A DNA stretch of 64,000 nucleotides from the NCBI RefSeq assembly GCF_017591425.1, contig NW_024467120.1:5270001-5334000 (forward strand), written 5' to 3'. Numbering within the stretch: position 1 is the stretch's first letter; every line of letters starts with the position of its first letter. Shown here in pieces: positions 12,691 through 25,300 of the stretch. The translations under genes were made by a program, and so were the position numbers. The notes below the pieces were generated by a model. That model ran no database searches. It worked only from the letters and a program-made list of their open reading frames with translations, and had not been told where the DNA came from. This DNA is from Ochotona curzoniae. Lineage: Eukaryota > Chordata > Mammalia > Lagomorpha > Ochotonidae.

Positions 12691-13847
12691 AGCTGTGTGT
12701 TGGCCCCAGGGACTGAGATTACCTGAGCAACAGGTGGGTGAGTGGGGATTAGGGGGAAGCAGCAGCAGGTCCAAGATGGGATGTTCGAATCACTCCTCAC
12801 ATCCAGCAGTCACAACAGCTTGGGGACCTTGGTTTCTCCATGCCTGCCTACCATTTCATTCTCCTTTTTTCACTGTTCAGGGCATTTTTTTTTTTCTAAT
12901 GGAGGATTCTACATTTCCTGAGAATAGGCTAAGATGGTGATTATTGTCCCATTTTAGTTGAGTAAGTAGAGAGGTTTATGATTTGCCCAAGATGCAGAGG
13001 AGACCTCGGGCCTTGTACTTCAACCTGGGTCAAAGGAATCCAGTTCCTCTCATTCCTCACTGTAATGTTTTATTTTACCCTAGGAAACAAACCTTAAGGT
13101 ACAGTCTGGTGGGTATTCCCTTCCACCCTATGACTTGTTCCTGCAGTGAGGTGGTGCCTGCGTCTGGAGAATGGGATTCTTGTCTTAGCATCAGGACTCA
13201 TTGCCCAACATAACATATTAGAAGAGTACCTTGTCCGTTAAAACATGGAAACTAACATCCTTGAAAGGTGTCTTGGAAAGTCCTCTTTCTGAGAAGATCT
13301 CACTGGAGAGAATTGAGCCATTGTCAGTGTTGGAAGAGACAGTAGGAGTCCTCTGGTTAACCAGATGTTTGATGGTCCGATCCTTGAGGGTGGCGGAGTG
13401 GATTTGAGGAGTAAGTCTTGTCTTGATAGTCATAGATTACCGCCCCTATCCCCATGGCCTAAAAATACTAACTGCACCAAAGTAAGTAAAATGTTGACTG
13501 TTCAAAAGTGTACAGGGTTGTTGCAGGGCAAAGGGAAAACCCCAAAGCTGACAGTCATACAGTATCCCCAGTTCTGCCCAGAAATGCAAATTACCTACTT
13601 GGAAAAGTGTTGTGTCATGGGGGAAAACTCACCGTAAGTAAATAGGGACTCTGCTGGAAGTACACGCCTCAGCTTGTCATCCAGGTTGCACGGCAGTCAG
13701 TGTCTAGCCTTCCTGTTTTTCCCTCCTGCTGCTGCCTTGCAGCATGTTCCATAAATCTATCTCTGCTTGCTCCCTCTTCTTGCTCTAGTTAATTCCTCCA
13801 CCACCTGCAACACTGGTCTGGATTCCTCACTTCTTTGACAAGTGTGT

Positions 13848-13851
13848 TTTT

Positions 13852-13899
<48 letters not shown>

Positions 13900-13901
13900 T
13901 C
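13848..13901 (+). repeat. (TTTC)n microsatellite
   Basis: About 13 TTTC units inside the target duplication of the antisense CSINE at 13902-14224; tail-derived. Confidence 0.95.
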
Positions 13902-14224
13902 AAAGATTAATTTATTTATTGGAAAGTAAGATATACAGAGAGGAGAAGAGACAGAAAGGAAGATCTTCCGTCTGATGATTCATTCCCCAAGTGCGCACAA
14001 CAGCCAATGCTGTGCCGATCCGAAGCCAGGAACCAGGAGCTTCTTCTGGGTTTCCCACACGGGTGCAGGGTCCCAAGGCTTTGGGCCATCCTCGACTGCT
14101 TTCCCAGGCCACAAGCAGGAAGCTGGATGGGAAGTGGAGCTGCCGGGATTAAAACTGGCACCCACATGGGATCCTGGTGTGTTCAAGGTGAGGACTTTAG
14201 CCGCTAGGCCACGCCACCGGGCCC
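13851..14224 (-). mobile_element. CSINE, antisense, with TTTC-expanded tail
   Basis: Body 13902-14224 ends in gccaccgggcccc. The tail region 13851-13901 is a (TTTC)n array. Target duplication caagtgtgttt(t/c) at 13839 and 14225 encloses both array and body, so the array grew from the SINE tail. Confidence 0.93.
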
Positions 14225-14375
14225 CAAGTGTGTTCTTTCTTATCTGGCCTTTTGAAATGTTCTATTTGGAGCATTTCTCTTGGAATTCATTAGCTGTTAA
14301 GACAATTGCATTCAGGCTCCTGTTTAATGTGTTGCTTAATGGAATATAATTGTTAAAATGTACTGAGATGATGGT

Positions 14376-14378
<3 letters not shown>

Positions 14379-14409
<31 letters not shown>
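14379..14409 (+). repeat. (TC)n microsatellite
   Basis: About 15 TC units. Confidence 0.95.
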
Positions 14410-14413
<4 letters not shown>

Positions 14414-14724
14414 TTCTTTGTTGGCTGTCAGTTTCCTCTCAGCATTGTTAACTGTTTACCTGTTTGCTTTGTGTAACATGTGCAGGGATTTGTGTGAAAA
14501 TGTTCAGTCCCTTTGTGCTCTGTTAGCCAAAAGCAGTGAAAAAGATAGGGAGGGTTTGTGAGTATATTTCGTAGTCAAGGCTAATGGAAGGTATATATTG
14601 AACCCAAGGTACTTGAAAAATACAGTAAGAAGGAAAATAGGCAGCACTAATTATTTTCCTCTCTTTGCCTTGGAATAGAAATGCTTACCAAGAGGGCTGG
14701 AGTGTCTGTGTGATACTTTTGTTT

Positions 14725-15050
14725 AAAAGGTTTATTTATTTTTATTGCAAAATCAGATATACAGAGAGGAGAGACAGAAAGGAAGATCTTCCGTCCATTG
14801 ATTCACTCCCCAAGAGGCTGCAGCTGCCACAACGGCTGCGCCAATCCGAAGCCAGGAACCCAGAGCCTCTTCTGGGTATCCCACATAGGTGCATGGTCCC
14901 AAGGCTTTGGGCCATCCTCAACTGCTTTCCTAGGCCAAAAGCAGGGAGCTGGATGGGAAGTGAGGCTGCCAGGATTAAAACCAGTGCCCATATGGGATTT
15001 GGGCTCATGCAGGGCAAGGACTTCAGCCAATTGGTTACCATGCCGGGCCC
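14725..15050 (-). mobile_element. CSINE, antisense
   Basis: Tail aaggtttatttatttttatt, complete body, head ending accatgccgggccc. Young-looking. Confidence 0.9.
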
Positions 15051-16091
15051 ATCAGCATGACAATTTACAACCTCACTTAACAATCTCCATCTTGAAGCAA
15101 AGGTTGTACCGGTGGGTACTTAGACCTAGTGTGTGGAGCACCACAAGCACTTCCTCCTTTGAAATCATGGGGCACATGCAGCCTGGAGAGTGCTTGTGGA
15201 AAGTTTCAGAACTCATTACATGGCTATATTGTGGTTTGCGGTGCACCTAAGAATATTGTATTAGTGAGTTAAACATCTGTTATAAACTCTTGGGGCAACT
15301 TTTATTTCAACTTTATAAATATAAGTCGACATGAATTTTTATAAAAACTCACAGTCTCTTTACTTCCTACTTAACATTAAGGTTTTTATGTAGAGCGCAA
15401 TAGGTCTAAGCAGAGACTTGCCTTAGAGACATGCAAAATGTTGTGTAACCCAGTTTCTCCTTAAGCTGCAAGGAACGGAGAAAGGAGAGCTCAGAAAGAG
15501 GGAGGGCTAACATTTCCTCTTAGTGAAGTCTAAGACTAGTGAAGAGAACTGAAAATATAAATTGATATTCTGCAAGTGGCAAATTTACAAAGACAAGGTC
15601 TTTTCGTCCACATATTTCAGGCTTGTGTGTCTGTGTGAGTTTTAAACCTGTCATGTTGCTGAAACAGGTGTTGCTACACCCCTGTCCGTGATTAAGAAAA
15701 GTAAAGCTGGGTCATGGGCTGTCTCATGTTTCCACTGTGATGGAAACGTGGAGTGCAGTGGGTCTCCAGCCCTGGACGTAAGGTCTGACGTTCACTGCGT
15801 TGTTCTCTTTGCTTTTCTCTGATCCTGTCCCTTTGAGCCTGGAGACTGTGTGACTTGGTGCTGGAGTGATGAAGGGGACAACACCAAAACAGTGTGGCCG
15901 TGAAAGGGTGGGTGTGGACAGACCTTCCCACAAATTAAAAACCACCATTAACCGTTCTTCTAGAATTTTGCAATTGAGGTTTCCACATATTCTTGCCTCT
16001 TCTGTGTTTTCACTGGAGGCAATGTTTACCATGGTCAGACCCATAGCAAATGACGGCTCATCCTTCTCTCAAAACACAAAGGGGAAAGAGT

Positions 16092-16416
16092 GTCTGGGTG
16101 GCTATTTAGCTGAGCAGTCGAGCTGCCACATGGGATGTTAACATCCCAGCTCAGAGTGCCTGGGTTCTCGTCCTCACTCCCCTCCTGATTTCATCTTTCT
16201 ATTTATGTGCAGCACTGGAAAGCAGTGCTGATGGCTCAAGTACTGGGCTCCCTGCCACCCACATGGGAGATTCTGATTGAATTCCCAGCTGCTGATTTAG
16301 CCTGGTCCAGTTGCCCTGGCTGTTGCAGGCACTCGAGGAGGGATCCGGCAGACAGGAATACTCCCACCTATCTTGTCATGTGTCTCTCTTTCTCTCTGTC
16401 CCTCAAATAAAAATAC
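16092..16416 (+). mobile_element. CSINE, sense, old
   Basis: Diverged head, middle ggctcaagtactgggctccc, ctggctgttgcaggcact, and tail ccctcaaataaaaatacc. Confidence 0.72.
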
Positions 16417-16820
16417 CAATTGTAAGTGATGTATATTGTTTGCCTTTGGCCCAGTCATCACGAAAGAATGACTTAAGAAAACCCTAGTCCCAGATTTCTT
16501 TTTCTTTCTGTTTATACCTGAACATGAACCTTTCCCATTTTAAATACTGTTGAAAACATTTTCCTTGTTTTTGCAGCATTTTGCTGCATGATGCAGCACA
16601 GTTTATGTAAATCTTCTGTTTTGGATAATTCAGGAGGACCCTAGACATCAACTCTTTAGTACATTGTAATAGGTATTTCAATCAGATAAATACAGGGTTG
16701 TTTTTTCTGAACTAATACTCTAGTGATATTAGTTGGGCCTTCAGATGGAGAAAATGAATAATGATGGTCTGTGAAAGGGATAGATATGGAAAGTATGTCA
16801 TTGGTATTCAGGCCAGAGAA

Positions 16821-16853
16821 GTTTTTTGTTTGTTTGTTTGTTTGTTTGTTTTT
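16821..16853 (+). repeat. (GTTT)n microsatellite
   Basis: Six GTTT units flanked by T-runs. Confidence 0.9.
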
Positions 16854-17446
16854 TGGCTAATATTTTATAATATCATAAAAAGATGGTGCAATGGCAGTAG
16901 TCTTAATGTGGCAGACAAATACATAATTGCATGTATTTAAGATACCTGAACTCCATCCTTAAATAATCATCTTTGCATAAGAGTCTATGCTTCATTGATT
17001 AGCTTGGGTAGTTTTCATAGATTAGTTTATGTGTATTTTGAGTTTGAGCCTTTTGATTATTCACATAGGAAAGGGCTCACCAAATGTGAACAAATTAGTA
17101 GAAACTGAGGAGCCAAATTTGAGATTCTTCAGCGCTTATTTGGTGAAACTACATTTGTCCCTCTTTATCTGAGGGAGTTTGTTTCTGGAGTGCTGTAGAC
17201 CCCCAAATCCTTAAATGCTAAAGAACCTTCTATAACATAGTATGGCCTTTGCATAAACCTCTCACATATACCAGGTGTATTTTAAGTCAACTCTAGCCTA
17301 CCTAGAGCACCTGTTACTTTATAAATGCAATGTAAATAGTAAGTATCTTGTGTTTGGAAATCATGATAAGGAAAAAAGAAAGCCTGAGCATTATAAGTTC
17401 AGAGTCAACATTCTTAGGCCTAACTAAGAGGCTAGTGACAAAGTAG

Positions 17447-17760
17447 CATTTTTTTAAAAATTATCACTTTATGATATAGTGCAATAGGCCCTAGGATTTC
17501 CTTTAGCCCCTCCCCAATTCCCTCCCCCCCACTGAGTTCCCCTATATCATTACTATAGTATAGTTCTTCCTGCACAGTCATATGTCCATCATTGCACACA
17601 TGGACAATGGCAGAGAGTCCAGCATCCTATTGTCAAGATATAGTAAACAGTTTCGTTGGGAGTCCATCTTTGTCTGGAAGTAGGGATGCATACTGTATTG
17701 TATCCTCACATCTGGATATAATAATCTTCATTACACAATTAATATACATCCCCTTAAATG
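17447..17760 (-). mobile_element. LINE-1 3' UTR, antisense
   Basis: Poly-T start, C-rich complement of the G-rich tract at 17506-17535, then agtccagcatcctattgtca, which recurs at 31616 in another L1 end. Same family as the pieces at 11.8 and 31.5 kb. Confidence 0.65.
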
Positions 17761-17805
17761 AAAAGTCACAAAACAAAATCAACAATAGGAAGAAAAAAAA
17801 AAGAA

Positions 17806-17960
17806 ATTAACACCATGAAGTTAAATAACATGCTACTGAATGACTAATGTGTCACTGAAGAAATGAAAAAGAAAATCAAGAACCTTGTCGAAGAAAATGA
17901 TGCTACTCTATGATCTATGAGTCATTAGAGAATGTAATGAGAAGAAAGTGTTTTGAAGAG
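17806..17960 (+). mobile_element. LINE-1 ORF2 fragment, sense
   Basis: Plus-strand translation gives MKLNNMLLND, stop, then VTEEMKKKIKNLVEEND, matching the stretch just after the endonuclease domain of L1 ORF2. Broken by stop codons. Confidence 0.55.
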
Positions 17961-17982
17961 GTGAAACTAACAAACAAAAATC

Positions 17983-18120
17983 AAAATCCATGAGATATAG
18001 TTTCTGCTGATCTTTGTTGGCGAAATATCTCTTGTAGGCAACAAATAGATGGATTTTGTTTTTTAACCCAGTCTACTAATCTATGGCGTTTGATGGGTGA
18101 GTTTAAGTCTTTTTTTTTTT
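17983..18120 (-). mobile_element. LINE-1 ORF2 endonuclease N-terminus fragment, antisense
   Basis: Minus-strand translation reads DLNSPIKRHRLVDWVKKQ then NPSICCLQEI, a clear match to the start of the L1 endonuclease domain. It ends in a stop at about 17981; the rest of ORF2 is missing. Confidence 0.75.
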
Positions 18121-18640
18121 TTTTTAATACTTTGGATCTGTGGAAGTGTTGGCTGGATCTACAAGGGCAACCATCAGTTCCCTGTGGTTCTGGGAGGTGA
18201 GGTCGGGGAGTAGTGGTGGTTGTGGTGCTGGTGGTCTCTGACCTCTTGTGCCTTCTCACTTCTCCATCCTCTGCCTAATGTCCAGGCGTACCAGGTGACC
18301 ATAGGCCAAGCTTGTTTTCGGTTCTCTGATGTTTTTTCTCTCATGTTCAGTTTCTTATTTATGCATTTGATTAGGGCCTTTTTTCTACCCAAGCCTTTTC
18401 CATGTGGCTCTCACCAAGGCTTATGGTTTGGGAAAGGTCCATTGTCTCCACTTGTCTTTGCTATTCTTGGTTAGCAGGAAGTCTCTGATTTGATCTTTTC
18501 CCAGGCACTGACTGGGAAGTGACCCCTGTTAAGTCACTGCCTTAATCTTTGGTTCTCAGGCTAGCTCAGCATAAGACAGAGTTCTAGTTTCCCTCTGGAG
18601 AGAGGCATGTTTTGAGGGAGAGGATCATTAGGGAAAAATG
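18121..18640 (-). mobile_element. Probable LINE-1 upstream region, antisense
   Basis: Lies directly upstream, on the minus strand, of the ORF2 start fragment. It carries an open frame of 72 codons (18174-18392) starting MGRKKALIKC. I could not match it to ORF1; it may be 5' UTR or rearranged ORF1. Confidence 0.35.
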
Positions 18641-19230
18641 GAACTAGGAAGTAAAATAAGTTTAAAAAAAACTAAAATATATTCTTTTTACCTTAAAAAT
18701 GCTTAAAGTATATATAGTGACCTACTGGGCAGTAGTTTTGCTCCGTTAACTGGGGTAGATTACTCTTATACTATTTGTCCACACAAACCCCAGATGTCCT
18801 CAGGGAATTGCCAGTTAGTTATTGTAATGCTGTCTTGAAACTAACAAACGTAATCTATCTGATGTTAAATAAAGGCTAGAGAATGGCCATCCTCCTGGTC
18901 CCCAAAAATAAAATAAATGAAATGGAGACCTCTGCGGTGAAGGCAAAAGGTTTCTTCTTTTCCCAATCTATGGTGAATAAAATGTGTGAGCTTGTGGGAA
19001 TCTGACTTGAGTCAAGTCCAGGGATGAAGTCATGCCTAATGAATTACCCGTCTCTGCATTCTTTCCGAAGTGATGGCTGGGAGCACTTGTACTTGTGATA
19101 ACTTACGTTTCCTGAGTATCGGAGCCCCAGGACAGCCAATTAAGGAAGAAGAGGCAGTGGCTGCTGAGTTATATCACCATATGCTACTGCAATCAGGTGA
19201 ATAACCATCTCTCTTCTTTTTCACTTCTAG

Positions 19231-19335
19231 TGCCTGAAGCAATATATGCAGCTTGCAATCCGAGAAGGCTGTGGGTCTCCCATCACTTGCCCTGATGTGG
19301 TGTGCCTGAACCATGGAACCCTGCAGGAAGCTGAG
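19231..19335 (+). CDS. RNF144B: RNF144B coding exon: end of RING1
   Basis: 35 codons in phase 0, starting [10 protein letters not shown] and ending LQEAE. The acceptor is the AG at 19229-19230 after a pyrimidine-rich run (ctcttctttttcacttctag); the donor is gtatgc at 19336. By human numbering this is residues 56-90. It carries three RING1 zinc ligands: the first residue Cys56 and the CPDVVC pair, Cys75 and Cys80. RING1 is the E2-docking domain of RBR ligases. The methionine at 19246 is internal and not a start. The frame stays open into the intron to 19587, so retention would add intron-coded residues before stopping. Confidence 0.96.
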
Positions 19336-22300
19336 GTATGCATGAGTGCCACAGCCTTCCCCCTCTTTCCTGTAGATGCAGCCTACGAGGATCTTGACTC
19401 TGTAAGCACCTTGCTGCCTGAGGGGAACTTTTTAAAGCAGTTTTTTTTGCTGCTACATACCTTCGGATTCTTTATGCACAGTGTTAACGCGGCCTCTGAC
19501 CTCAGTTCTATTTATATGTGCCAACTTGAGTGCCGAAGCAGATCTGGAATAGGCAAAGGTGCTAGCCATCTAACTGACCGTCTGTAATGTTAGGAGGTGC
19601 AATGGTGTATCGTCTTTAAAGAGAAGTAGACCACAGTTAGAAAAATGTCAACTGCTGTGACTCTACAGTGCTAGCCCGAGTTGAGCCATTTCCAAAGAGC
19701 AGAGAGGAAACCTTTCAGGCAATCCATGTCAGGCATCGGAAACATCTTTTTTGTTTGTTTTTCTGTTATTTTCTGAAGTCTGTGATTTATCTCTTCCTTT
19801 TGTTTGTTCAGTCCTTCATCGTTGACTTGCCCATAAATCTGCCTTTTAATCTTTGGATCTTGTTGGCTCTGAACCAGCCAATGACAAGCTTTTGTCCATT
19901 CTTACGGAGTTTGTGAGCTCCTGAGAGAGGTTCCAAGAAATCAATGGAATAAGTTACTCTTCAGCAAACACAGGACCAGCAGTAACCCCTCCAGTTGCTC
20001 TCATGGCCAGTGTACTGCTATCTAACGCTCTCAACAAAACTCATGAAATTGGGTTACTTCTCGGAGAGGAAATTGAGACCATGCAATTATGGGCAGAAAG
20101 AACTGGACCTCGCCTTCTCCATATGCACTTTCTGGTCATGTGTTTAACCCCTCCAGGCCTCGATGATGGTTCAAGTACTTGACTACCTGCCACCTATGTG
20201 CGAGAGAGCTGGGTGGAGTTCATAGTTTTTCATGTCTGCCTGACACAGCCTTGGCTGTTGCAGGCATTTGAGGAATAAACCTGTGGATGGAACTTAATTT
20301 TCTCTGTTGCTCTTCCTTTCAAATAAATAAATACACAGGTGTCTTTTTAAAAAGATGATGTGCTCCGGTTAGTTTTTTTTTTTTCGTAAGTTAAATTAAT
20401 TGGGACCTGCACTGCAGCATAGCAGTTTAATCCACCTCTTGTAGTAGCCGCTTCCCAGCCACTTCTGGTCCTGGCTGATCCAGCTCTTTGCCAATGTCCT
20501 TGAGCTGTTGCACCTGCAGGGGAAACCTGGAAGAAGAAGCTCCTGGCTCCTGGTTTTGTTCTGGCCTAGCCTTGGCTATGGTAGCCATCTGGGGAATGAA
20601 CGAACAGATGGAAGATCTCTCTCTCTCTCACTCTCTTTCTCTCTCTCTCTGTCCCTCCCCCCTCTCTGTAATTCCGTCTTCCAAGTAAAATATCTTTTAA
20701 AAAATTAATTAAAATGAAATAAAATTTAAAATTCAGGTTCTTAATTGTATTAACCAGTAACTTTCTAAAACATTATTTATTTGAAAGGCAGAGAGAGAGA
20801 GAAAAACTTAAAAAGGAAATAAGGGGAGAGAGAAAGAGGGTAGAAGGAAGAAAGGAGGAGGGAAGGAATATTATTATATTATTAGAATTGTATTTACAGG
20901 ATGTATTGAATCTCTGAAAATCTAATTAAAATTAAAATAAAATGAATTAAAATCCTTAAAAAAAAAAAAAAGACATATGGCCATCTTCTATCCAATAGTT
21001 TAGTCTCAGGCTTTCAACCTAGCATTCCATCCAGGTCTCCCCATTGTTGGCGGTTATGTTGAGCCATCACCTACTGCCTCCCCGAGCATGCATTGGCAGG
21101 AAGCTGGATTGGAAGCGGAACTGGATTTCTAATCCAGGCAGTCTGATATGAGCTGTAGGTGTCTCTAATGGCACTCGTAATAACCATGCCACATCCCCAC
21201 CCATTAACTGCTTTCAAATGTTCAACAACACATGTGGCTAACAGTTATGTGACTGGCTAGCACAGGACAGAACATTTGGCATGAATTCAGAAAGTTCAAC
21301 TGGGTAGTATGGCTCTGGACTTTCCAGGAAATGGTACCCATCAGTCAGTGACACATGGGTGTGCAGTGTTGGGACTCGCATTTAGGCAAGTGGGCGTGTC
21401 TGGCTGTAGTTTACCTCTTGGTTTTCTAGGCCAGAATTTACCCTTTCTTATTTTCCTTGTGTTGTCGTTTTGTATTTGCCCTCTCCCACTGGGGAGGTGC
21501 TCCCATTCTCCTGCATCGGGTTCTGTTCATCCATTTTACTCTAAATGCAGTTTACTTTGCAGCTGTATTAAAACAAAATAAAACAAAACAAAAAAACCCA
21601 AAACACACACACACACAAACTACCACATTTTGGGGGCTGGTGTGGTGGTAAATCAGAGTAAGCCTCCACTTATGGTACTGATATCCCATGTTGACATTGG
21701 CTCAAGTGCCAGTTCCTTGACTTCTGATCTAGTTCCCTGCTTATGGTCTGGGAAAACAGCATAGGATGGCCCAAGGCCTTGGGCCTCCTGCACCCACATG
21801 GGAGACCTGGAAGAAGCTCCTGGCTCTTGGCTTTGGATCAGTCCAGCTCTGGTCATTGTAGCCATTTAGGGAATGAACCAGCAGGTAGGAGATCCACTCT
21901 CTCCATCTCTCCTCTCTTTGTAACTCCACCTTTGCATAAAAATAAATAAATTCTTTTTAAAAAAGTAAACTATCAAACTGTAAATATTTACTTAAATGAA
22001 TTTATTTATTTGAAAAACAGTTATGTAGAAAGAGGGATAGAGAGAGATATCTTAGAAACAGAGATGTATCTTCTGCTGAGATGGCCATAACAGCCAGGGT
22101 TGGGGCCAGGCTGAAGCTGAGAGGCTGGAACTCTGTCCAAGTTCCCCACGTGGTGCAGGGGCCCAAACATGAAGGACATCCTCTCTCTCTTTCCCAGACA
22201 CGTTAGCAGAGAGCTGGTTCAGAAGTAGAATAGCTAAGACCCAAATCATTGCTCATATGGGATAATGGTGTCATAGGCCCCACCCAACGATATTTTAAAA

Positions 22301-25300
22301 GCTTGAACAAGAGCTAGAGTTCTGTGTTGCAATGCAGTGAGTTAAGTCATGACCTACAAAATCCATGCATAGACGTTCTCAAAAAGTTCGTGGAGGGACC
22401 GGAATTGTGGGGTAGCATGTCAAGCTGCTGCCTGCCATACTGGATGTCCTGGCTGTCCCACTTCTGATTCAGTTCTCTGCTGTGTCTGAGAAAGCAGCAG
22501 AGGATGGCCCAGCTGCTTTGGGCCCCTGAACCTGTGTGGGAGACCTGGGGAAAGCTCCTAGCTTCTGGCTTCTAGCTTTGCCTAGATCCAGCTCCAGCCT
22601 TTGTACCCATTTGGGAAGTAAACCAGTTGGTGAAAGATCTCTTTCTCTGTTTTGTCTTCTCTCTGCAACTCCGCCTTTCAAATAAATAAATAAATCTGTA
22701 AAATTTACAGTATGAAAAAAGCTATGTATGGATTACCAAAAAAAAAATTTTTTTTTGTACCAAAATAAGCTTATCTTTTAGCTCCATTTTCCGTGAAAAA
22801 AAAATCATGATTTGTTTATTTGAAAAGTGTGTGGGGTCAGGGCTGAGAAAGCTGGAACTCCTTTGTCCATTAACCTCCTGAAATGGTCACAATGGCAAAG
22901 CCACGCTGAAGCCTGGAGCCAGGACCTTCATCCAGGTCACCCACGTGGATAGCCGAGACTCAAGGGTTGGAGCCATCATTTGTCATCTCCCAGATGCTTT
23001 TTCAAGGAGCTTCCCTGGAAAGTAAGAGCCAGACTTAAACTGGTGCTCACATAGGAGGCATGGGTTTCACTTGACTTTTGCACAAACTCTTTGAGATGCC
23101 TTTGTATGTAACTCCAGAATGTTGCAATATTGAGAATGTCCCAGTGGGGTTCATTCACATTGTGATGAACTAGATTCTATCTCCATGGCCATTTCTTCTT
23201 TCTGTTTCTTAAGAAATGATTATACTTCGTTAGCACTTCGTTCTTCTTTAAAAAAAGAACAATCGTTTGGGTTGGTTCCCTTTGTCTTGTAGCTATTTCT
23301 GTGACTCAAATACATCGAGTATGACATTTCTTCATCTTCTGAGAGTACCAGAATTCTTTCAGCTCTTTACTGGGTAGGTGCAGCTCACAAACTGGGCTCT
23401 ACTGCCTGGTGTCTGCCTCTTCGGATCCTTCACAGTGGCTCAGCTGTAGTCTGCGTCTTAACTTCTCTGTATCACAAGAGCCTCCGTAGTGCCCAGTTCA
23501 AGTCCCGTTTGTGCTTGTGTTCAATGCAGCTCGTATCTCAGTGTCACGGCAGCAGGGGAGAGGTAGGCCTTGAGCTCACGTGGCTGGTGGTAAAGCCACA
23601 TACACCTGTGACGAGCCCTTCACTGCATCATCTGGCCCTTTCAGCTGATGCACAGCGGGATTTTCCCAGGTCCTTCATCCAGGGACCTTGTCCAAGATGG
23701 CATTACAAAGGTAGGGCACAGATGGCATGTTCTAATAGCACTGCTTCAGGCCAGATCCTTGCATGAGGACTTCAAATTTGTTGAGAAAAGCAATGGCTAA
23801 TTTAAGCAGTTCCTTACCTCTGGAAGTGGTGCCATCCTTCCTGGGAGAGCCTGAACCATGCATCTGGGCTGCATCAAGCTGGAGTAGCAAGCACTCAACC
23901 CCCTTGAATAGGGGCTGCCATTCCACAACCTGAAAAGCTGAACTTCTTCCAAATGCCAGCTGGCATCCATTGAGGCTCACCCACTGATCATCCCTCAGAG
24001 TCCAGGAGCACTGGATCAATCAGTCTGCCTTTTACTGCTAATGCTGTGCCGTGCACCAGGGCCAGCTGCTCCTGCCAAGAATTGGGGTTAAGCCACAGCC
24101 TATTATACCAATATCCCATATGTGTGCCAGTTCAAGTCCTGGTTGCTCTGCTTCTGATCTAGTTCCCTGCGAATCTGCCTGAGAAAATAGTGAAAGATAG
24201 GCCCAAATCCTTACTCCTTTCCACTCACTTGGGAGATCTGTAAGAAGTTACTGTCTTCTGGCTTTGGACCAGCCCAGATCCAACTGTTGCAGACATTTTG
24301 AGAATGTACCATGGATTGAAGATTTTCTCTCTCTCTCTCTCTAACTCTCTTTCATTGTTGCCATATCTATATATAAAACAGTGGGTAGGGAAGGAATATT
24401 AGTAGGGAGCTGGATCAGAAGTAGAGCAACCAGTATTCAAATTTCATATCCACTTGGGTTGCCAGTACACAGGGAAAAACTTTATTCACTATGCCGCAGC
24501 CCTGAGGTTCCAGAATTTCTCTATGGGGGGGCAGGGAATGTTGGGTTTAGGGTGGGATACTCTAGAGACCTGAGGGCAGGGTATAGGGGAGACAGATAGG
24601 AGTCTGAGGAATATGAATCTACATTTGCTAAATAGTTTTTGCTCAGATGGTGTAATCATTTTGGGGGCTTTTGGAAAGACTGCTTGGAGTTACAAAGGTG
24701 CGATTATTCTCTCCAAATCACCTTCTCTTGACATCAGTTCCACTCACCGACTCTTTCATTTTTGTTTTTAAATATTTATTTATTTTTGTTGGAAAGGCGT
24801 ATATACAGAGAGGAGGAGAGACAGGAAGATCTTCTGTCTGATGGTTCACTCCCCAAGTGACCGCAATGGCTATTGCTGAGCCAATCCGAAGTCAGGAGCC
24901 AGGAACTCTTCTGGGTCCCCCATGCGGGTACAGGGTCCCAAGGCCTTGGGCCATCCTTGACTGCTTTCCCAGGCCACAAGCAGGGAGCTGGATGGGAAGC
25001 AGGACCGCCGGGATTAGAATTGGCGCCCTTATGGGATCTCGGCACATTTAAAGCGAGGGCTTTAACTACTACGCTATTGTGCTGGGCCAAGCTCTTTCAT
25101 TTTTTAAAGATTTTATGTGTTTGAAAGTCATAATTTACCTACACACACACACAGATTCATTGACCTTCCATCATCTGGTTCACTCCCCACATAGCCACAA
25201 TGTCTGGGACTCAGGCCAAAGACCGTAGCTTGGGACACCATCTACACTCCCAGGTTTCTGGGTGCCAGGGGTCCAAGTACTTGAATCATCCTCCTCTTCG

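Larger units (their letters stand above)
1..19230 (+). other. RNF144B: Upstream intron of RNF144B (inferred)
   Basis: No exon encoding the missing 55 N-terminal residues was found here, so the stretch is taken as intron up to the acceptor at 19229-19230. Recognised contents are CSINEs, L1 pieces, a MITE and microsatellites, listed separately. I see nothing recognisable in these longer gaps: 248-888, 1744-2225, 2275-3370, 3650-4180, 4484-5105, 5602-5929, 7380-8489, 8584-9414, 12730-13838, 14237-14378, 14410-14724, 15051-16091, 16417-16820, 16854-17446 and 18640-19229. Confidence 0.65.

Noticed and set aside
12499..12800. Proline/leucine-rich minus-strand frames of about 90 codons
   Set aside because: They arise from a purine-rich low-complexity stretch.
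19246..19587. Frame starting with Met at 19246 as a separate gene
   Set aside because: The Met is an internal residue of the RNF144B RING1 exon, and everything after 19335 is intron.
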